In this document: positions 16,354 through 16,990 of the stretch, piece by piece
Layout: every line of letters starts with the position of its first letter
How positions within the stretch are numbered: the first letter of the stretch is position 1
Assembly (NCBI GenBank): GCA_003153855.1
Contig: PMBM01000182.1
Coordinates: 19,811-36,800, forward strand
Direction: 5' to 3'
From: Propionibacteriaceae bacterium
Lineage (GTDB): Bacteria > Actinomycetota > Actinomycetes > Propionibacteriales > Propionibacteriaceae
DNA: 16,990 nt
The notes under the pieces: generated by a model
Told to the model about the DNA's origin: nothing
Database searches by the model: none
Seen by the model: the letters and a program-made list of their open reading frames with translations, nothing else
Translations under genes and position numbers: made by a program

Positions 16354-16388
16354 CAGCGATGGCCCGGCACATGGCCGGGCCAACGCTG
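16354..16388. terminator. strong bidirectional hairpin terminator between DUF3017 and mdh
   Basis: TGGCCCGGC (16360-16368) pairs perfectly with GCCGGGCCA (16374-16382) around a 5-nt loop. After one A-A mismatch (16359/16383) the stem continues with CAGCG (16354-16358) pairing CGCTG (16384-16388). It starts 3 nt after the DUF3017 stop and ends 11 nt before the mdh stop, so it can serve both convergent genes. It lacks a U-tract, as is common in high-GC actinobacteria. Confidence 0.75.
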
Positions 16389-16399
16389 CGTGAGTCAGG

Positions 16400-16990
16400 T
16401 CAGATGAGCCCGAGCTCGGTGACCGCGTTCTTCTCGTCGAGGAGCTCGGCGACCGAGGCGTCGATCTTGGAGCGCGAGAAGTCGTCGATCTCCAGACCCT
16501 GGACGATCTCGTACGCGCCATCCTTCGTGCGTACGGGGAACGAGGAGATGATGCCCTCGGGCACACCGTACGAGCCGTCGGACGGCACGGCCTGCGACAC
16601 CCAGCTGTCGGCCGGGGTGCCGAGCAGCCAGTCGTGCATGTGCTCGACGGTCGCGTTGGCGGCCGAGGCGGCCGACGACGAGCCGCGGGCGGCGATGATG
16701 GCGGCGCCACGCTTGGCGACGGTGGGGATGAAGTCGTTCTCGATCCAGGCCTGGTCGTTCACGGCCTCGGCGGCGTTCTGGCCGTTGACGGTCGCGTGGA
16801 AGATGTCCGGGTACTGGGTCGCGCTGTGGTTGCCCCAGATCGCGATGTTCTTGATCGCCGTGACCGGTACGCCGAGCTTGGCGGCCAGCTGAGCCGTCGC
16901 ACGGTTGTGGTCGAGGCGGGTGAGAGCGTTGAAGCGCTCCCTGGGGATGTCGGGCGCGTTGCTCATGGCGATCAGCGCGTTGGTGTTGGC
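16400..16990 (-). CDS. mdh: malate dehydrogenase (NAD), C-terminal part; start outside window
   Basis: The last 196 residues of an NAD-dependent malate dehydrogenase, which interconverts malate and oxaloacetate in the TCA cycle. The visible chain opens with [16 protein letters not shown], followed by [10 protein letters not shown] (substrate-binding Arg) and the catalytic histidine in [12 protein letters not shown] (His codon at 16826-16828). [20 protein letters not shown] and [12 protein letters not shown] are also typical of the cytosolic-type MDH found in actinobacteria. The N-terminal NAD-binding half lies beyond the right edge; the full family length is about 325-330. The ATG at 16966 is internal, because homologous coding continues to the window edge. 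It converges on the perM operon across a strong terminator. Asn-His-Ser at the active site favours malate over lactate dehydrogenase, as does the context. Confidence 0.95.
   Translation of the reverse strand, partial: ANTNALIAMSNAPDIPRERFNALTRLDHNRATAQLAAKLGVPVTAIKNIAIWGNHSATQYPDIFHATVNGQNAAEAVNDQAWIENDFIPTVAKRGAAIIAARGSSSAASAANATVEHMHDWLLGTPADSWVSQAVPSDGSYGVPEGIISSFPVRTKDGAYEIVQGLEIDDFSRSKIDASVAELLDEKNAVTELGLI

Noticed and set aside
1..16990. CRISPR arrays, tRNA/rRNA genes, insertion sequences, prophage or defence genes
   Set aside because: No regularly spaced repeats, no cloverleaf or CCA-ended tRNA-like segments, no transposase, integrase or nuclease-defence domains; all gaps between genes are under 300 bases.

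Overview
This is chromosomal DNA from a high-GC actinobacterium. Codon third positions are strongly G/C, starts are often GTG, several promoters fit the actinobacterial TANNNT -10 pattern, and two look leaderless. The gene order pcrA/uvrD1 - M23 peptidase (opposite strand) - sucC - sucD - membrane protein - perM/DUF6350 - purN - purH matches, from memory, the Mycobacterium tuberculosis Rv0949-Rv0957 locus. A DUF3017 gene and malate dehydrogenase follow. The frequent hexamer CGTACG and the gene set would suit Propionibacteriales (Nocardioides or Aeromicrobium relatives), but the genus cannot be fixed from this window.

Layout. 14-2950 (minus strand): a phospholipase-D/cardiolipin-synthase-like protein, an MFS transporter 25 nt behind it, then a small GlsB/YeaQ-type membrane protein. 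3076-5520 (plus): the PcrA/UvrD-type helicase. 5597-7407 (minus): a membrane-anchored M23 peptidase and an S51 (dipeptidase E-like) peptidase. 7678-9781 (plus): sucC-sucD, both subunits of succinyl-CoA synthetase. 9806-12412 (minus): an 868-residue protein with a long disordered cytoplasmic part, one membrane helix and two tandem PknH-sensor-like extracellular domains. 12529-16351 (plus): a tight operon perM-purN-purH-DUF3017 (gaps of 4, -4 and 1 nt). 16400-16990 (minus): the C-terminal part of malate dehydrogenase, whose start lies beyond the window.

The genes fall into central metabolism (sucCD and mdh in the TCA cycle; purN and purH in purine synthesis), DNA repair (pcrA) and the cell envelope or division (M23 peptidase, PknH-sensor-like protein, PerM, PLD enzyme). 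Three of the convergent or strand-end junctions carry GC-rich hairpins without U-tracts, and 16354-16388 is the convincing one. Divergent spacers carry the promoters. I see no tRNA, rRNA, CRISPR array, insertion sequence, prophage or defence genes.

This is mostly conserved core chromosome, and I do not see a clear undescribed multi-gene system. The points most worth a second look are the kinase-less double PknH-type sensor protein divergent from perM; a near-perfect 18-bp palindrome that buries the perM ribosome-binding site; a pair of 9-bp direct repeats 20 bp apart in the M23 peptidase promoter; and a several-fold excess of CGTACG across the window.
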